From Nitrincola alkalisediminis (lineage in GTDB: Bacteria > Pseudomonadota > Gammaproteobacteria > Pseudomonadales > Balneatricaceae): a DNA stretch of 64,000 nt. The DNA lies in the NCBI RefSeq assembly GCF_009821115.1, contig NZ_VYTY01000001.1:372001-436000 (forward strand), in the 5' to 3' direction. The stretch's first letter is position 1, and each line of letters begins with the position of its first letter. The position numbers and the translations under genes are program-made. Positions 51,739-60,041 of the stretch are shown here, one piece after another. Below the pieces are notes generated by a model. The model saw nothing but the letters and a program-made list of their open reading frames with translations. It searched no databases and was not told the origin of the DNA.

Positions 51739-52692
51739 CTAGATGCCTTGGCTGTGAAAGGTTGCCATCGCATATTCAACGCGATCGTCAGCCAAGCGGT
51801 GAGGCTTGCGGATTTTTTCGATGTGACGCAGTCTAGGCAGTAACCCCTTTCCGTTAGCAACTTGGATAGATAAACCGGGGCGGGCGTTCAACTCTAGTAG
51901 TTGAGCGCCTCGGCTTTTATCTAGAACAATGTCTGTTCCTATATAGCCCAAATTGCTCATCTCGTAACAGCGCGAAGCCAGTAATAGCATGTTTTTCCAG
52001 TCTGGAATTTTCAAGTCGCCGAGGGGCATTTTTGTATCTGGGTGCAGGGTGATTGGGTTGGAAAATTGAACTGCTTTGAGTCCTTGGCCAGTTGCGATGT
52101 CCAAGCCAACGCCGACTGCGCCCTGGTGCAGGTTTGCTTTGCCATCGGATGCGTGTGTGGCGAGCCTCAGCATTGCCATAACCGGATAGCCTCTAAAAAC
52201 GATGATGCGGATGTCGGGTACACCTTCATGGGAGTAACCTTTGAAGGTGTCATCAAACTCGATTAAATCCTCAATAATAGCAACATCGGGTGCTCCGCGC
52301 AGTGAGTAGAGGCCTGCTAGTGTGTTGGTCAGATGACGACGTATATCTTCGATGCTAACTTCGGTGCCTGAGGATTTGATGAACTGATTGCCCTTGCGGC
52401 CGATGATGACCAGTATGCCCTTGCCGCCAGAGCCGCGTGAAGGTTTGATGGCAAAACCATTCAGATCCATAAGTCGGTCTTCTATGTGACCTATTTCATG
52501 CTGAGTTTTCACAACAAAGCGCAGTGTTGGCGTCGCTACGCCGTACTCTTCGGCAAGCAGTTTGGTTTTCAGTTTGTCATCAACCAAAGGGTAAAAGCGG
52601 CGAAGATTGTAGCGGCCGATAAAATCAACATTGCGACAGTTCATGCCTAAAATGCCGGCTTTGGCGAGCCTGAATGGACTGACCCAGTTCAT
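51739..52692 (-). CDS. ATP-grasp alpha-L-glutamate ligase-like protein
   Basis: 317 residues of RimK-like ATP-grasp type. N-terminal GMNCRNVDFI, ATP-grasp loop AIKPSRGSGGKGILVI, DLIEFDD, and the metal/ATP-binding LELNARPGLSIQVAN (Glu and Asn). It likely ligates an amino acid, perhaps glutamate, to a carboxyl group on a peptide or metabolite; substrate unknown. ATGA overlap with the 7TM gene shows coupled translation. The family is defined by its partnership with the 7TM protein and PF05618 proteases. Confidence 0.82.
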   Translation of the reverse strand: MNWVSPFRLAKAGILGMNCRNVDFIGRYNLRRFYPLVDDKLKTKLLAEEYGVATPTLRFVVKTQHEIGHIEDRLMDLNGFAIKPSRGSGGKGILVIIGRKGNQFIKSSGTEVSIEDIRRHLTNTLAGLYSLRGAPDVAIIEDLIEFDDTFKGYSHEGVPDIRIIVFRGYPVMAMLRLATHASDGKANLHQGAVGVGLDIATGQGLKAVQFSNPITLHPDTKMPLGDLKIPDWKNMLLLASRCYEMSNLGYIGTDIVLDKSRGAQLLELNARPGLSIQVANGKGLLPRLRHIEKIRKPHRLADDRVEYAMATFHSQGI

Positions 52693-54206
52693 GCTTTATC
52701 TTCCTCAATCATGGCTCTAAAGCGACGCAGTTCAGATAGCTTGTACCCGGTATATTGTCCCATCAGCATGATAATGGCCAGAATGATCAGATTGAGTTCT
52801 GGGAAGTTGAAGCTCAAGTGGCCAGATAATGGCAACTGCATGAGTAGGTAGGCAAGTACCGCGACAAACAGGCTGCCACCGCCTTGCGTGACCACTTCGC
52901 GAGGGCCTTCCTCTTCCCAGAGGATCGACATGCGCTCAATGGTCCAAGCGATAATGATCATTGGGAAGAAGGTAATTGTCATGCCAGTGCTAAAGCCCAA
53001 TTGGTAACCGACTAGGCTTAAGAATGAGACTAAAAATACAACCAATACCACCAGTGTTGCAATACGGGATACCAGCAGTAGATTGAGGCGTGAAAGGTAG
53101 GTACGTATGACCAGCCCCATGGCGACAATGCTAATAAAGCTAATTAAGCCCAGTACCAGGGATGTTTGTAAAAATGCCAAGGCAATCAGAATGGGCATAA
53201 AGGTTCCAGATGTCTTTAAGCCCACAATAATGCGCATAAAGACGACAACCATGGCGCCAAGGGGGAGTAAGAACAAGAGTTTAAACATGCTTTGTTCTTC
53301 GATGGGTAGCGTGTGAACACCTAGCCATGCAAATCCTTGTCCTGCAAATTGAGTTTGCGCGAGCTCTAGCGCAGGCAGAGTCTGCTCTATCATCGAAAAG
53401 CTCACTCTGGAGTTTACCCCTCCGACCACATCGAGTAGCGAGTTTGAGCCACGTTGCCACAGTAAAATGTCTTCGGAGAGCCCTTGTTGCCCAGTGCTCG
53501 GGTCGAACACGAGCCAGCGGTCTTTTGCAAAAATTTCAATCACAGGGACGAGAGATTGCCGACGTCGAGCGTCTTCAAGTTGAAGCCCCATGGAAATGCG
53601 TGCTGGAATGCCAGCTTGATTTAAGAGTTTATCCATGACAATCACAGGCGGTTGGTTGGCTAAAAGAAGCCCTGTGTTTTGTCCAGGCTCAGGGTTGAGA
53701 AGTAAACGCATCAGCTCGCGAGTGAAACTCTCGGGCGAGCTGGATTTGCTCTGCGCCATTTCGATCACGTATTCGGCAGCGGTGGCTTCGGGGCCGTCCC
53801 AAAAAACGGGTTGGGGATTGGGGGTGACGTCGACAAGCTCAGTGTCTAGGTTTTTAGATCGAATCAGCTGCGCTTTGTAATAGAGTGTTTGCGCCCCATC
53901 AGCGGAGTTTTTTGACCATTCACCGCGCCGTCTTCCATCGTTTTCGATAATTGAAAATCCATAGCCTGGGGAGGCGGCCAGTTCGTTTAGAATTGCATAT
54001 CCGGGCGGATTGTCCGGTAAGTCTAAGCTAGCAAGAACCGGCGCGTTTTGGGCATTAAAATCAACCCTTGCTTCAATCAGCCAGACTTTTTCTTGCTGTC
54101 CGGGTAGGAACGGAATGCCAAGTTGGACGTGTCTAAGTAGGGCTGTGCACAGCCCTGTAAAAATTAACAACGTAACGATTGTATAAAATGGAACTCGGGA
54201 TACCAT
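52689..54206 (-). CDS. 7TM membrane protein with inactive transglutaminase domain
   Basis: 505 residues. TM1 near 7-25, a periplasmic region of about 290 residues containing a transglutaminase-like fold (QAGIPARISMGLQLED and RWLVFDPSTG are its recognisable parts, while the catalytic Cys-His-Asp set is not evident), and then about seven membrane helices from residue 320 on. This is the 'inactive transglutaminase + 7TM' architecture. It probably binds a periplasmic peptide or peptidoglycan fragment and couples it to the cytosolic ATP-grasp enzyme. Role inferred. Confidence 0.8.
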   Translation of the reverse strand: MVSRVPFYTIVTLLIFTGLCTALLRHVQLGIPFLPGQQEKVWLIEARVDFNAQNAPVLASLDLPDNPPGYAILNELAASPGYGFSIIENDGRRRGEWSKNSADGAQTLYYKAQLIRSKNLDTELVDVTPNPQPVFWDGPEATAAEYVIEMAQSKSSSPESFTRELMRLLLNPEPGQNTGLLLANQPPVIVMDKLLNQAGIPARISMGLQLEDARRRQSLVPVIEIFAKDRWLVFDPSTGQQGLSEDILLWQRGSNSLLDVVGGVNSRVSFSMIEQTLPALELAQTQFAGQGFAWLGVHTLPIEEQSMFKLLFLLPLGAMVVVFMRIIVGLKTSGTFMPILIALAFLQTSLVLGLISFISIVAMGLVIRTYLSRLNLLLVSRIATLVVLVVFLVSFLSLVGYQLGFSTGMTITFFPMIIIAWTIERMSILWEEEGPREVVTQGGGSLFVAVLAYLLMQLPLSGHLSFNFPELNLIILAIIMLMGQYTGYKLSELRRFRAMIEEDKA

Positions 54207-54220
54207 GCGGATACCTGTCT

Positions 54221-54244
54221 AAAAAGCCTGAGGTGCTCAGGCTT
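54221..54244 (-). terminator. intrinsic terminator inside the retropepsin/7TM operon
   Basis: Minus strand: 9-bp perfect stem AAGCCTGAG-CAC-CTCAGGCTT (54236-54244 with 54224-54232) continuing into five T (54225-54221). It overlaps the stop codon of the lipoprotein gene and precedes the 7TM gene by 15 bp, so it should reduce read-through. Confidence 0.78.
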
Positions 54245-55007
54245 AAGGTGTGGTCTGATTAATGTTCAGTGGTGCAATATGTTGTTTGCTCACATCCACC
54301 ACCATGAGGTCTCTTAGAATATTGCGTCCAATAAGTACAGGGAAGTCCAGATGGCTACGGTCGGTTAATGTGAACTCTGCCGTTTGCGAAATGTTACCCA
54401 GTGTAAAGCGCAGCTCAATGACGGGTCTGCGCTCGTAATCATCGGTAATTGACTGACTGATGCGGACTACACGAACAACTTGCCGTTCAAATGTGGCGTC
54501 GTCCCCCGTGGTGGGATGCACAAAGTCAAAGCGAACCCAGCGCTTTCCATCGCGTTCAAAAAAATTAATATTGCGTGCATCAATTGAAGAGGTTGTTGCA
54601 CCTGTATCGATTCGAGCAGGTAGTACGACGTCCAGGTTTGCCAAATAAACGCGTTCAGCTTCACCGACCACTTGTTTTTCGAGGCCGCCAAGCACCAGTG
54701 TTCCTGAACTGCCTTGTGGTGGGCAGACCAAGCGTGGTTGGGGAGCGCACTTAGGTGGTTCCACATGGGTTTTGATGGTGTTGGTGAGCCGTTCAATCAT
54801 GCTCTCAGATACGGCATCGTAAGACGATAGAATATGACTGACTGCAAGCTCTTGCTGTTCAGATAATGAAGAAATCTGATCAGATTGAGCGTCCAGCTTA
54901 GTATCAATCCTTTCAACAACACCTTCTTCGATGTACATGTGCCCGGGTGCACAAGCCGCCAATAAAGACGCAAGCGAGAGTGTTAACAGAGTGTGCCGAA
55001 AGTGCAT
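54243..55007 (-). CDS. retropepsin-like lipoprotein, periplasmic (PF05618-type)
   Basis: 254 residues. Lipoprotein signal with lipobox LAAC (Cys19), a helical linker (about 25-80), two Cys in PPKCAPQPRLVC that may pair, and a protease domain with ARIDTGATTSSID (Asp134) and LIGRNILRDLMVV. It is thus a membrane-anchored, periplasmic paralogue of the cytosolic protein at 51266. First gene of the operon with the 7TM and ATP-grasp genes; the terminator at 54221 should make it the most abundant product. Lipid anchor and location inferred from the signal. Confidence 0.8.
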   Translation of the reverse strand: MHFRHTLLTLSLASLLAACAPGHMYIEEGVVERIDTKLDAQSDQISSLSEQQELAVSHILSSYDAVSESMIERLTNTIKTHVEPPKCAPQPRLVCPPQGSSGTLVLGGLEKQVVGEAERVYLANLDVVLPARIDTGATTSSIDARNINFFERDGKRWVRFDFVHPTTGDDATFERQVVRVVRISQSITDDYERRPVIELRFTLGNISQTAEFTLTDRSHLDFPVLIGRNILRDLMVVDVSKQHIAPLNINQTTP

Positions 55008-55190
55008 CTAAAACTCCAATAGTGAGCAAAATTAAATTGCATAGATTTTACTCGAAAATTGAACCAGTTAAAAATCAATCCATGAATTGTTGCAAAAAAT
55101 ATTCTCGCATGGATGTTTTACGTGCGAAACGTTACTATTATCACTTAAAACTGGATGCGCTAATGCACAGGAATTTTTTCTAAAAACAGT

Positions 55191-55218
55191 TATAATATAA
55201 GTACGTTTAATACGTACT
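55191..55218 (+). promoter_or_regulatory. promoter and dyad upstream of the HPF-like gene
   Basis: A perfect -10 TATAAT at 55191-55196 without a good -35, followed by AGTACGT-N5-ACGTACT (55200-55218), a 7-bp dyad at the expected start of transcription. It may be an operator or a 5'-leader stem. AAGGAG for the gene follows at 55228. Confidence 0.5.
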
Positions 55219-55238
55219 GTTCATACAAGGAGCTTTAA

Positions 55239-55553
55239 ATGATAATTCAAGTCAATACCGATAGCAGTATCGAAGGCAATGAGGCCTTAAATGCCCACGT
55301 ACAAGCCACTGTCGAAAAAGTTTTAGGGCGGTTTAGTGAAAAAGTTACCCGCATTGAAGTTCATCTTCACGATGAAAATGCCCATAAATCGGGTGACAAT
55401 GATAAGCGTTGCAATATAGAAGCACGTGTATCAGGGTTACAGCCTATTGCGGTATCTGACCACGCCGACTCAACCGGTAAGGCGGTTAGCGGTGCATGCG
55501 AAAAAATGAAAAGCGCGCTCGAGAGCACATTGGGCCGCTTAGCAAATCACTAA
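55239..55553 (+). CDS. HPF/RaiA-family ribosome-associated factor
   Basis: 104 residues of the sigma54-modulation/S30AE family. The opening IQVNTDSSIEGNEALNAHVQ, the central VTRIEVHLHDENAHKSGDND and the ARVSGLQPIAVSDHADS stretch fit. Such factors bind the 30S subunit and silence or protect ribosomes in stress. It is of single-domain length, with no long-form C-terminus. AAGGAG lies 6 bases before the ATG. It stands alone between a TATAAT box and a terminator-like hairpin; not in the rpoN operon, where hpf usually lies. Confidence 0.8.
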   Translation: MIIQVNTDSSIEGNEALNAHVQATVEKVLGRFSEKVTRIEVHLHDENAHKSGDNDKRCNIEARVSGLQPIAVSDHADSTGKAVSGACEKMKSALESTLGRLANH

Positions 55554-55569
55554 TCTTCATTGATTTGCG

Positions 55570-55594
55570 CCCCCGTCAGTCCATGTGACGGGGG
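55570..55594. terminator. GC-rich hairpin between convergent genes
   Basis: Perfect 9-bp stem CCCCCGTCA/TGACGGGGG (55570-55578 with 55586-55594) with a 7-nt loop, 17 bp past the HPF-like stop. No T-tract, so possibly factor-assisted. Confidence 0.6.
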
Positions 55595-55614
55595 TTGGTA
55601 TGAATAAGAACCAC

Positions 55615-56163
55615 TTAAAGTAACGCTTCAATCGCCTCGATTACTTCACGAGCGTCTGGTCGAGTTGTGCTAGGAAACGCCTGAATAACTTTACCGTCAC
55701 GATCAATCAGATATTTGTAGAAATTCCATTTAGGTGCGTGGGTTTGTCTGGCAAGCTCTGCAAAAATTGGATGCACATCGGACCCTCGAACATTGATATG
55801 TGTAAACATATCAAATGTCACCCCAAAATTCTGGAAGCATACACGCGCTGTATCGGCTTCATCTTTTGATTCTTGTAAAAAACTATTAGATGGAAATCCA
55901 GCCAAAATAAGCCCACGGTCTTTATAGCGCTGATGCAGCGCTTCGAGCGCTTCAAATTGCCCTGTAAAACCGCAGTGGCTCGCCGTATTAATAAAAAGTA
56001 AGGGCTGTCCTTGGTAGTGATCTTTAAGATGGACAATCTCGCTGGAATGTAATCGTTTTAGATCGTGCTTCAAAAGGGCATCAATCGTAGACGCTGGTTG
56101 TGCCGAAGAGGTTTGCGAAAACAACATGATACATCCTAAAAGTATATATTTAATGGTAGGCAT
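55615..56163 (-). CDS. exported glutathione peroxidase (Cys type)
   Basis: 182 residues with a signal peptide cleaved near SSAQ (residue 21). Catalytic Cys64 in NTASHCGFTG, Gln-like region FPSNSFLQESKDEAD instead of the usual GQEPG-type motif, and KWNFYKYLIDRDG. It should reduce peroxides in the periplasm, using thioredoxin or glutathione. The export signal is a feature of a subset of the family. Neighbours (LysR, azoR, pirin) are also linked to redox or electrophile stress. Confidence 0.82.
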   Translation of the reverse strand: MPTIKYILLGCIMLFSQTSSAQPASTIDALLKHDLKRLHSSEIVHLKDHYQGQPLLFINTASHCGFTGQFEALEALHQRYKDRGLILAGFPSNSFLQESKDEADTARVCFQNFGVTFDMFTHINVRGSDVHPIFAELARQTHAPKWNFYKYLIDRDGKVIQAFPSTTRPDAREVIEAIEALL

Positions 56164-56217
56164 GGCTTTACCTCATAGAGTCTTGAAGGTATTTACGGGT
56201 GGATGGGCATTTTGGAT

Positions 56218-57114
56218 TCATTGTGCTTTTGTCTGTAAACAGTTTTGAATGACTGTCTTTAAAAGGGTGGCTAAACGCTTAACACCGGGGTGAGCGTATT
56301 CACCGTCACTTAAAATTAAGTAAATAGGGACCTCCCGCACAGCACCGCTCACCAAAGGAAGGGCTTTTAAGTTTCCTGCTTTAAGTGGCTGTTCAATTTT
56401 AAGCGTGGGGTACCATGCAAATCCTAATCCTTGGCAGGCACTTTTAATGGATGTGTGAACGCTGCTAAATGTCCAGCGTTGATGGGCGCCTAGCCAGCCT
56501 GCATCGAGCCGTCTTGAGCCAGAATCCTTAACAACCAGTTGTCTATGACTTTTTAAATCATCTAGTGTTAAGGGCGCGTCATTGTGATGAAGAGGGTGTG
56601 AGGGGTGTGCAACCGCTAGAAACTGAATATTCAACAAAAAGTGTCCAGTAAATCCAGGTGGAACGTGCCCACCAATGACTAAGTCAGCTTCATGTCGTAA
56701 CAGTGCTTCATCTGTGCCACTCAGCGCGCTTTCCACCAAGGTGATGCGAATCTGCGGATGTTCGCTCGCAAATGCATTTAGAACGGACAGCATCAAGTCT
56801 TCAGGAAAAATAGTGTCCATGGCAATTCGAATTTCGGGTTCCCAGCCTTGTGTAAAATAATTGGCGAGTGTTTCGATGCGTTCAGCATTTTCCACTAATT
56901 GCCGCGCATGTCTTAGCAAGGCTTCACCTGGAGCGGTTAGGACGGCTTTTCGGCCATCAATCTTAAACACGGCAACGCCCAGTGCTGATTCTAACTTTGA
57001 AATAGCGTAGCTAACCGCTGATTGGCTTTTGCGAAGTGCTTCAGCGGCTTGTGCATAGCCACCTTCATCGACAACTGCGATTAACGTTTGCCATTGCTCC
57101 AACGTGACGTTCAT
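56218..57114 (-). CDS. LysR-family regulator
   Basis: 298 residues: an N-terminal winged helix (EQWQTLIAVVDEGGYAQAAEAL, SQSAVSYAISKLESALG) and a periplasmic-binding-like sensor domain. Divergent from azoR-pirin across 107 bp, so it very likely controls them. Regulators of this kind often sense quinones or other electrophiles. The effector cannot be read from sequence. Confidence 0.85.
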   Translation of the reverse strand: MNVTLEQWQTLIAVVDEGGYAQAAEALRKSQSAVSYAISKLESALGVAVFKIDGRKAVLTAPGEALLRHARQLVENAERIETLANYFTQGWEPEIRIAMDTIFPEDLMLSVLNAFASEHPQIRITLVESALSGTDEALLRHEADLVIGGHVPPGFTGHFLLNIQFLAVAHPSHPLHHNDAPLTLDDLKSHRQLVVKDSGSRRLDAGWLGAHQRWTFSSVHTSIKSACQGLGFAWYPTLKIEQPLKAGNLKALPLVSGAVREVPIYLILSDGEYAHPGVKRLATLLKTVIQNCLQTKAQ

Positions 57115-57220
57115 GGGGTAAACCTATCAGTTTTTTCGATCATATTTAACAGTTTTTATGGGTTTATTATTCATATTATAGATCACATAATGCGCATACT
57201 GAACTCAAGGAGATACCTTA

Positions 57221-57817
57221 ATGAAAACATTACTTCAAGTTAAAAGCAGTATTTTTGGTGATCAAGGGCAATCTGCACAATTGGGTGCTGTCCTAATTGA
57301 AAAGTGGAAAGCAGCATACCCTGAATCCGCCGTGGTCGTACGTGATCTGGTGGCAGACACTATCCCGCATTTTGATATGTCTGTTATTTCAGCGCTCATG
57401 ACAGATGAAGCAGATCGTACAGATGAGCAGCGTGCTGTAGTGGCGCTCTCTGACGACTTGGTGAATGAAATTGCATCAGCCGATGCATTGATCATTTCGG
57501 CGCCTATGTACAACTTTGCAGTGCCATCTCAGCTTAAAGCTTGGGTGGATATGATTGCACGTAATGGTGTGACATTTAAATACACGGAAAATGGACCTGT
57601 TGGTTTGTTGGCAGACAAGCCTGTTTACATTTTGGCTACACGTGGTGGAATGTATAAAGATGCTGGATTGGACCATCAAGTACCTTGGTTGAAGCAAATT
57701 CTGGCATTTTTGGGGCTAACAAGTGTTCAAGTGATCTATGCTGAAGGCTTAAACATGGCTGAAAAAGAAGCCTCTCTCGCTGAGGCTCAGGAGATCATTG
57801 CGAGCATTTCAGTTTAA
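57221..57817 (+). CDS. azoR: FMN-dependent NADH:quinone oxidoreductase/azoreductase
   Basis: Flavodoxin-fold enzyme of 198 residues (E. coli AzoR 201). FMN-site stretches SSIFGDQGQSAQLG, SAPMYNFAVPSQLKAWVDMIAR in outline and ATRGGMY. It reduces quinones and azo compounds by two electrons with NADH and protects from thiol stress. AAGGAG lies 6-9 bases before the ATG. Co-transcribed with the pirin gene (22-bp gap), and divergent from LysR. Confidence 0.9.
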   Translation: MKTLLQVKSSIFGDQGQSAQLGAVLIEKWKAAYPESAVVVRDLVADTIPHFDMSVISALMTDEADRTDEQRAVVALSDDLVNEIASADALIISAPMYNFAVPSQLKAWVDMIARNGVTFKYTENGPVGLLADKPVYILATRGGMYKDAGLDHQVPWLKQILAFLGLTSVQVIYAEGLNMAEKEASLAEAQEIIASISV

Positions 57818-57839
57818 GCGCTAGGTTGGAGGAAACGAT

Positions 57840-58685
57840 ATGCAATTACGTTCAATCAAAAAGGTTATCAATGCTATTGATAGCCAAGACGGTGCAGGTG
57901 TTAAACTCAAACGCAGTCTTGGGCAGCGTCAAAATATGCGGATCGATCCGTTTTTGATGTTGGATATGTTTTCATCTGATAATCCTGATGACTATATTGC
58001 GGGGTTTCCTCCACATCCTCATCGTGGGTTTGAAACCGTCACTTATATGCTCGAAGGCAAAATGCTGCATAGAGATCATATGGGGAATGAAGGATTGTTG
58101 TGCTCTGGCGGCGTGCAATGGATGACAGCGGGTCGAGGTGTTATTCATGAAGAGCGCCCTCAGCAAGATCAAGGGTTAATGCGTGGGTTTCAGTTGTGGG
58201 TGAATTTGCCTGCAGCTGAAAAAATGAAGCCCGCAGCCTATCAAAATATAGACCCGGAAGAGGTGACTCGCTTTTCGTTTGAAGGTGGTACGGCGAATTT
58301 AGTTGCAGGTGCTCTGACCTTGGATGGAAAGGACTACCAAGGGCCTGTTGCAGGAATAGTGACCGCGCCTTTGTTTGTTGATCTGACGTTAACCGCTAAC
58401 GCGACACTGGATGTTCCTGTGTCAGCAGAGCTTTCTGGGTTCATCTATGTGTTTGAAGGTAGAGCGAAAGTGGCCGATCAAGCACTGAGAATGCATGCAG
58501 CCTATGAATTAGATGCGGGGGATACGGTTCGTATAGAAGCAGGTGATCAAGGTGTACGCCTACTCTTGATTGCGGCAAAGCCTATCAATGAACCGATTGT
58601 GCAATATGGTCCGTTTGTGATGAACACGACGGCTGAGATTGAGCAAGCCTTGCAAGACTACAGAGATGGTGTGCTGGCTCAGTAG
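57840..58685 (+). CDS. pirin-family protein
   Basis: Bicupin of 281 residues. The N-terminal cupin has the metal-site motif with HPHRGFETVTYMLEG (two His and Glu) and QWMTAGRGVIHEE (His, Glu). YhhW-like pirins are quercetinases or redox sensors; the role here is unknown. GGAGGAAACG precedes the ATG. The azoR-pirin pair is a common stress-response module. An imperfect terminator follows. Confidence 0.88.
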   Translation: MQLRSIKKVINAIDSQDGAGVKLKRSLGQRQNMRIDPFLMLDMFSSDNPDDYIAGFPPHPHRGFETVTYMLEGKMLHRDHMGNEGLLCSGGVQWMTAGRGVIHEERPQQDQGLMRGFQLWVNLPAAEKMKPAAYQNIDPEEVTRFSFEGGTANLVAGALTLDGKDYQGPVAGIVTAPLFVDLTLTANATLDVPVSAELSGFIYVFEGRAKVADQALRMHAAYELDAGDTVRIEAGDQGVRLLLIAAKPINEPIVQYGPFVMNTTAEIEQALQDYRDGVLAQ

Positions 58686-58708
58686 ATACTTCAAAATTGT
58701 CAAGTCCA

Positions 58709-58749
58709 AAAGCATCAGCTAGACCATGTCTATGCCTGGTGCTTTTTTA
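58709..58749 (+). terminator. terminator of azoR-pirin
   Basis: Imperfect long stem (58709-58725 with 58729-58747) with a 3-nt loop and small bulges, followed by six T. It lies 24 bp after the pirin stop. The remaining region to 58966 shows no gene and no convincing promoter. Confidence 0.7.
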
Positions 58750-58966
58750 TTGGGAGTAGGGTGACCCTTTTGCTATATATCCACCTAGTTCTACTGTCAC
58801 ATCTTGTCTAGAGTTGTTGTATGCCCTCTTCACTTTGTAGATAATTCGCTTCGATTAAAGACTGCGAGCCTCTTTTAGTGATTCACGCAGTTTTTGACTG
58901 CAATTCAGTCTAGTTGATGCTAGATCTATGCTTTAACTTATTTTGATATTGAACTCGGTGATGTGA

Positions 58967-60037
58967 ATGGCGGATTTGCACGGATACTTGAAACTCATGG
59001 TTGAGAAGAATGCATCCGATATTTTTTTTAGTAGTTACGCACGTATTCAAATCAAGATTAATGAAGTGATGCGTCCTGTCGGTGAAAAACGTCTGTCTCC
59101 GCTCACGGTTCGAGAGGCTATTTATAGTTTGATGACAGAGCGTCAGATCGAAGAGTTTGAGCGCGAATGGGAGATGAATTTTGCCTACTCTTTAGCCGGT
59201 GTTGGGCGCTTTCGCATTAATGTGTTTAAGCAAAGGGGCGATATCTCCTTTGTCATCCGTCATATTCGTAATCAAATTCCGTCCATTAGTGAGTTGAATT
59301 TACCGCTTATATTGGAAGACTTGGTGATGGAGCGCAGGGGGCTTGTGCTGTTGGTCGGTGCGACGGGGTCAGGTAAATCGACGTCTCTTGCCGCGATGGT
59401 TCAAAGTCGAAACATACGAACAACAGGGCATATATTAACCATAGAGGATCCTGTTGAGTATTTGTTCACTAATCAAAAGTCACTGATCAGTCAGCGAGAG
59501 GTAGGTATGGACACCCACTCCTACGCACATGGCTTAAAGAACGCATTACGTGAAGCTCCAGATATGATTGTTATTGGAGAAATTCGCGATAAAGAAACCA
59601 TGTCACATGCTGTTCGTTATGCCGAGACAGGGCATTTATGCATATCCACCCTTCATGCAAATAACTCCTCCCAAGCCATCGAGCGAATTTTAAGTTTTTT
59701 TCCAGAGGCGGATGCGCGAAAGTTGCAGCTTGAATTGGCTCAAAACCTGAAAGCGATCGTTTCCTTGCGTTTGGTGAAAGGGATAGACGGTCAGCTAGTT
59801 CCGGCGTCGGAAGTGCTAATTAATTCACCTTACATTGCCAGCTTAATTAACCGTGGTGATTTAGGGAAAATTAAAGAGGCTGTTGAGCAGGGGGGGGATG
59901 GCTCTATGTTTACATTTGAAGACTCTCTGTTTGCACTCTACGAGGCCGGTAAAATTAGCTATGATGAGGCTGTTTACAATGCCGACTCGAAAAATAACAT
60001 GGCCTTAAAGTTAAAATTGTTGGGGCGTGAGCCTTAA
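58967..60037 (+). CDS. pilU: PilU-type retraction ATPase
   Basis: Secretion ATPase of 356 residues. Opening LMVEKNASDIFF, Walker A GATGSGKST, Asp box HILTIEDPVEYLF, Walker B APDMIVIGEIRD and His box TGHLCISTLHANN. The ends (TFEDSLFALYEAGKISYDEA, then a late ADSKNN) match PilU rather than PilT. It assists PilT in type IV pilus retraction. PilT is not in the window, and its usual neighbour pilT/yggS block is absent. Assignment PilU over PilT is moderately sure. Confidence 0.83.
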   Translation: MADLHGYLKLMVEKNASDIFFSSYARIQIKINEVMRPVGEKRLSPLTVREAIYSLMTERQIEEFEREWEMNFAYSLAGVGRFRINVFKQRGDISFVIRHIRNQIPSISELNLPLILEDLVMERRGLVLLVGATGSGKSTSLAAMVQSRNIRTTGHILTIEDPVEYLFTNQKSLISQREVGMDTHSYAHGLKNALREAPDMIVIGEIRDKETMSHAVRYAETGHLCISTLHANNSSQAIERILSFFPEADARKLQLELAQNLKAIVSLRLVKGIDGQLVPASEVLINSPYIASLINRGDLGKIKEAVEQGGDGSMFTFEDSLFALYEAGKISYDEAVYNADSKNNMALKLKLLGREP

Positions 60038-60041
60038 GGTT

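Noticed and set aside
53327-53880. Antisense open frames opposite the 7TM gene
   Set aside because: Shadows of the real coding strand, with no domain or start signal.
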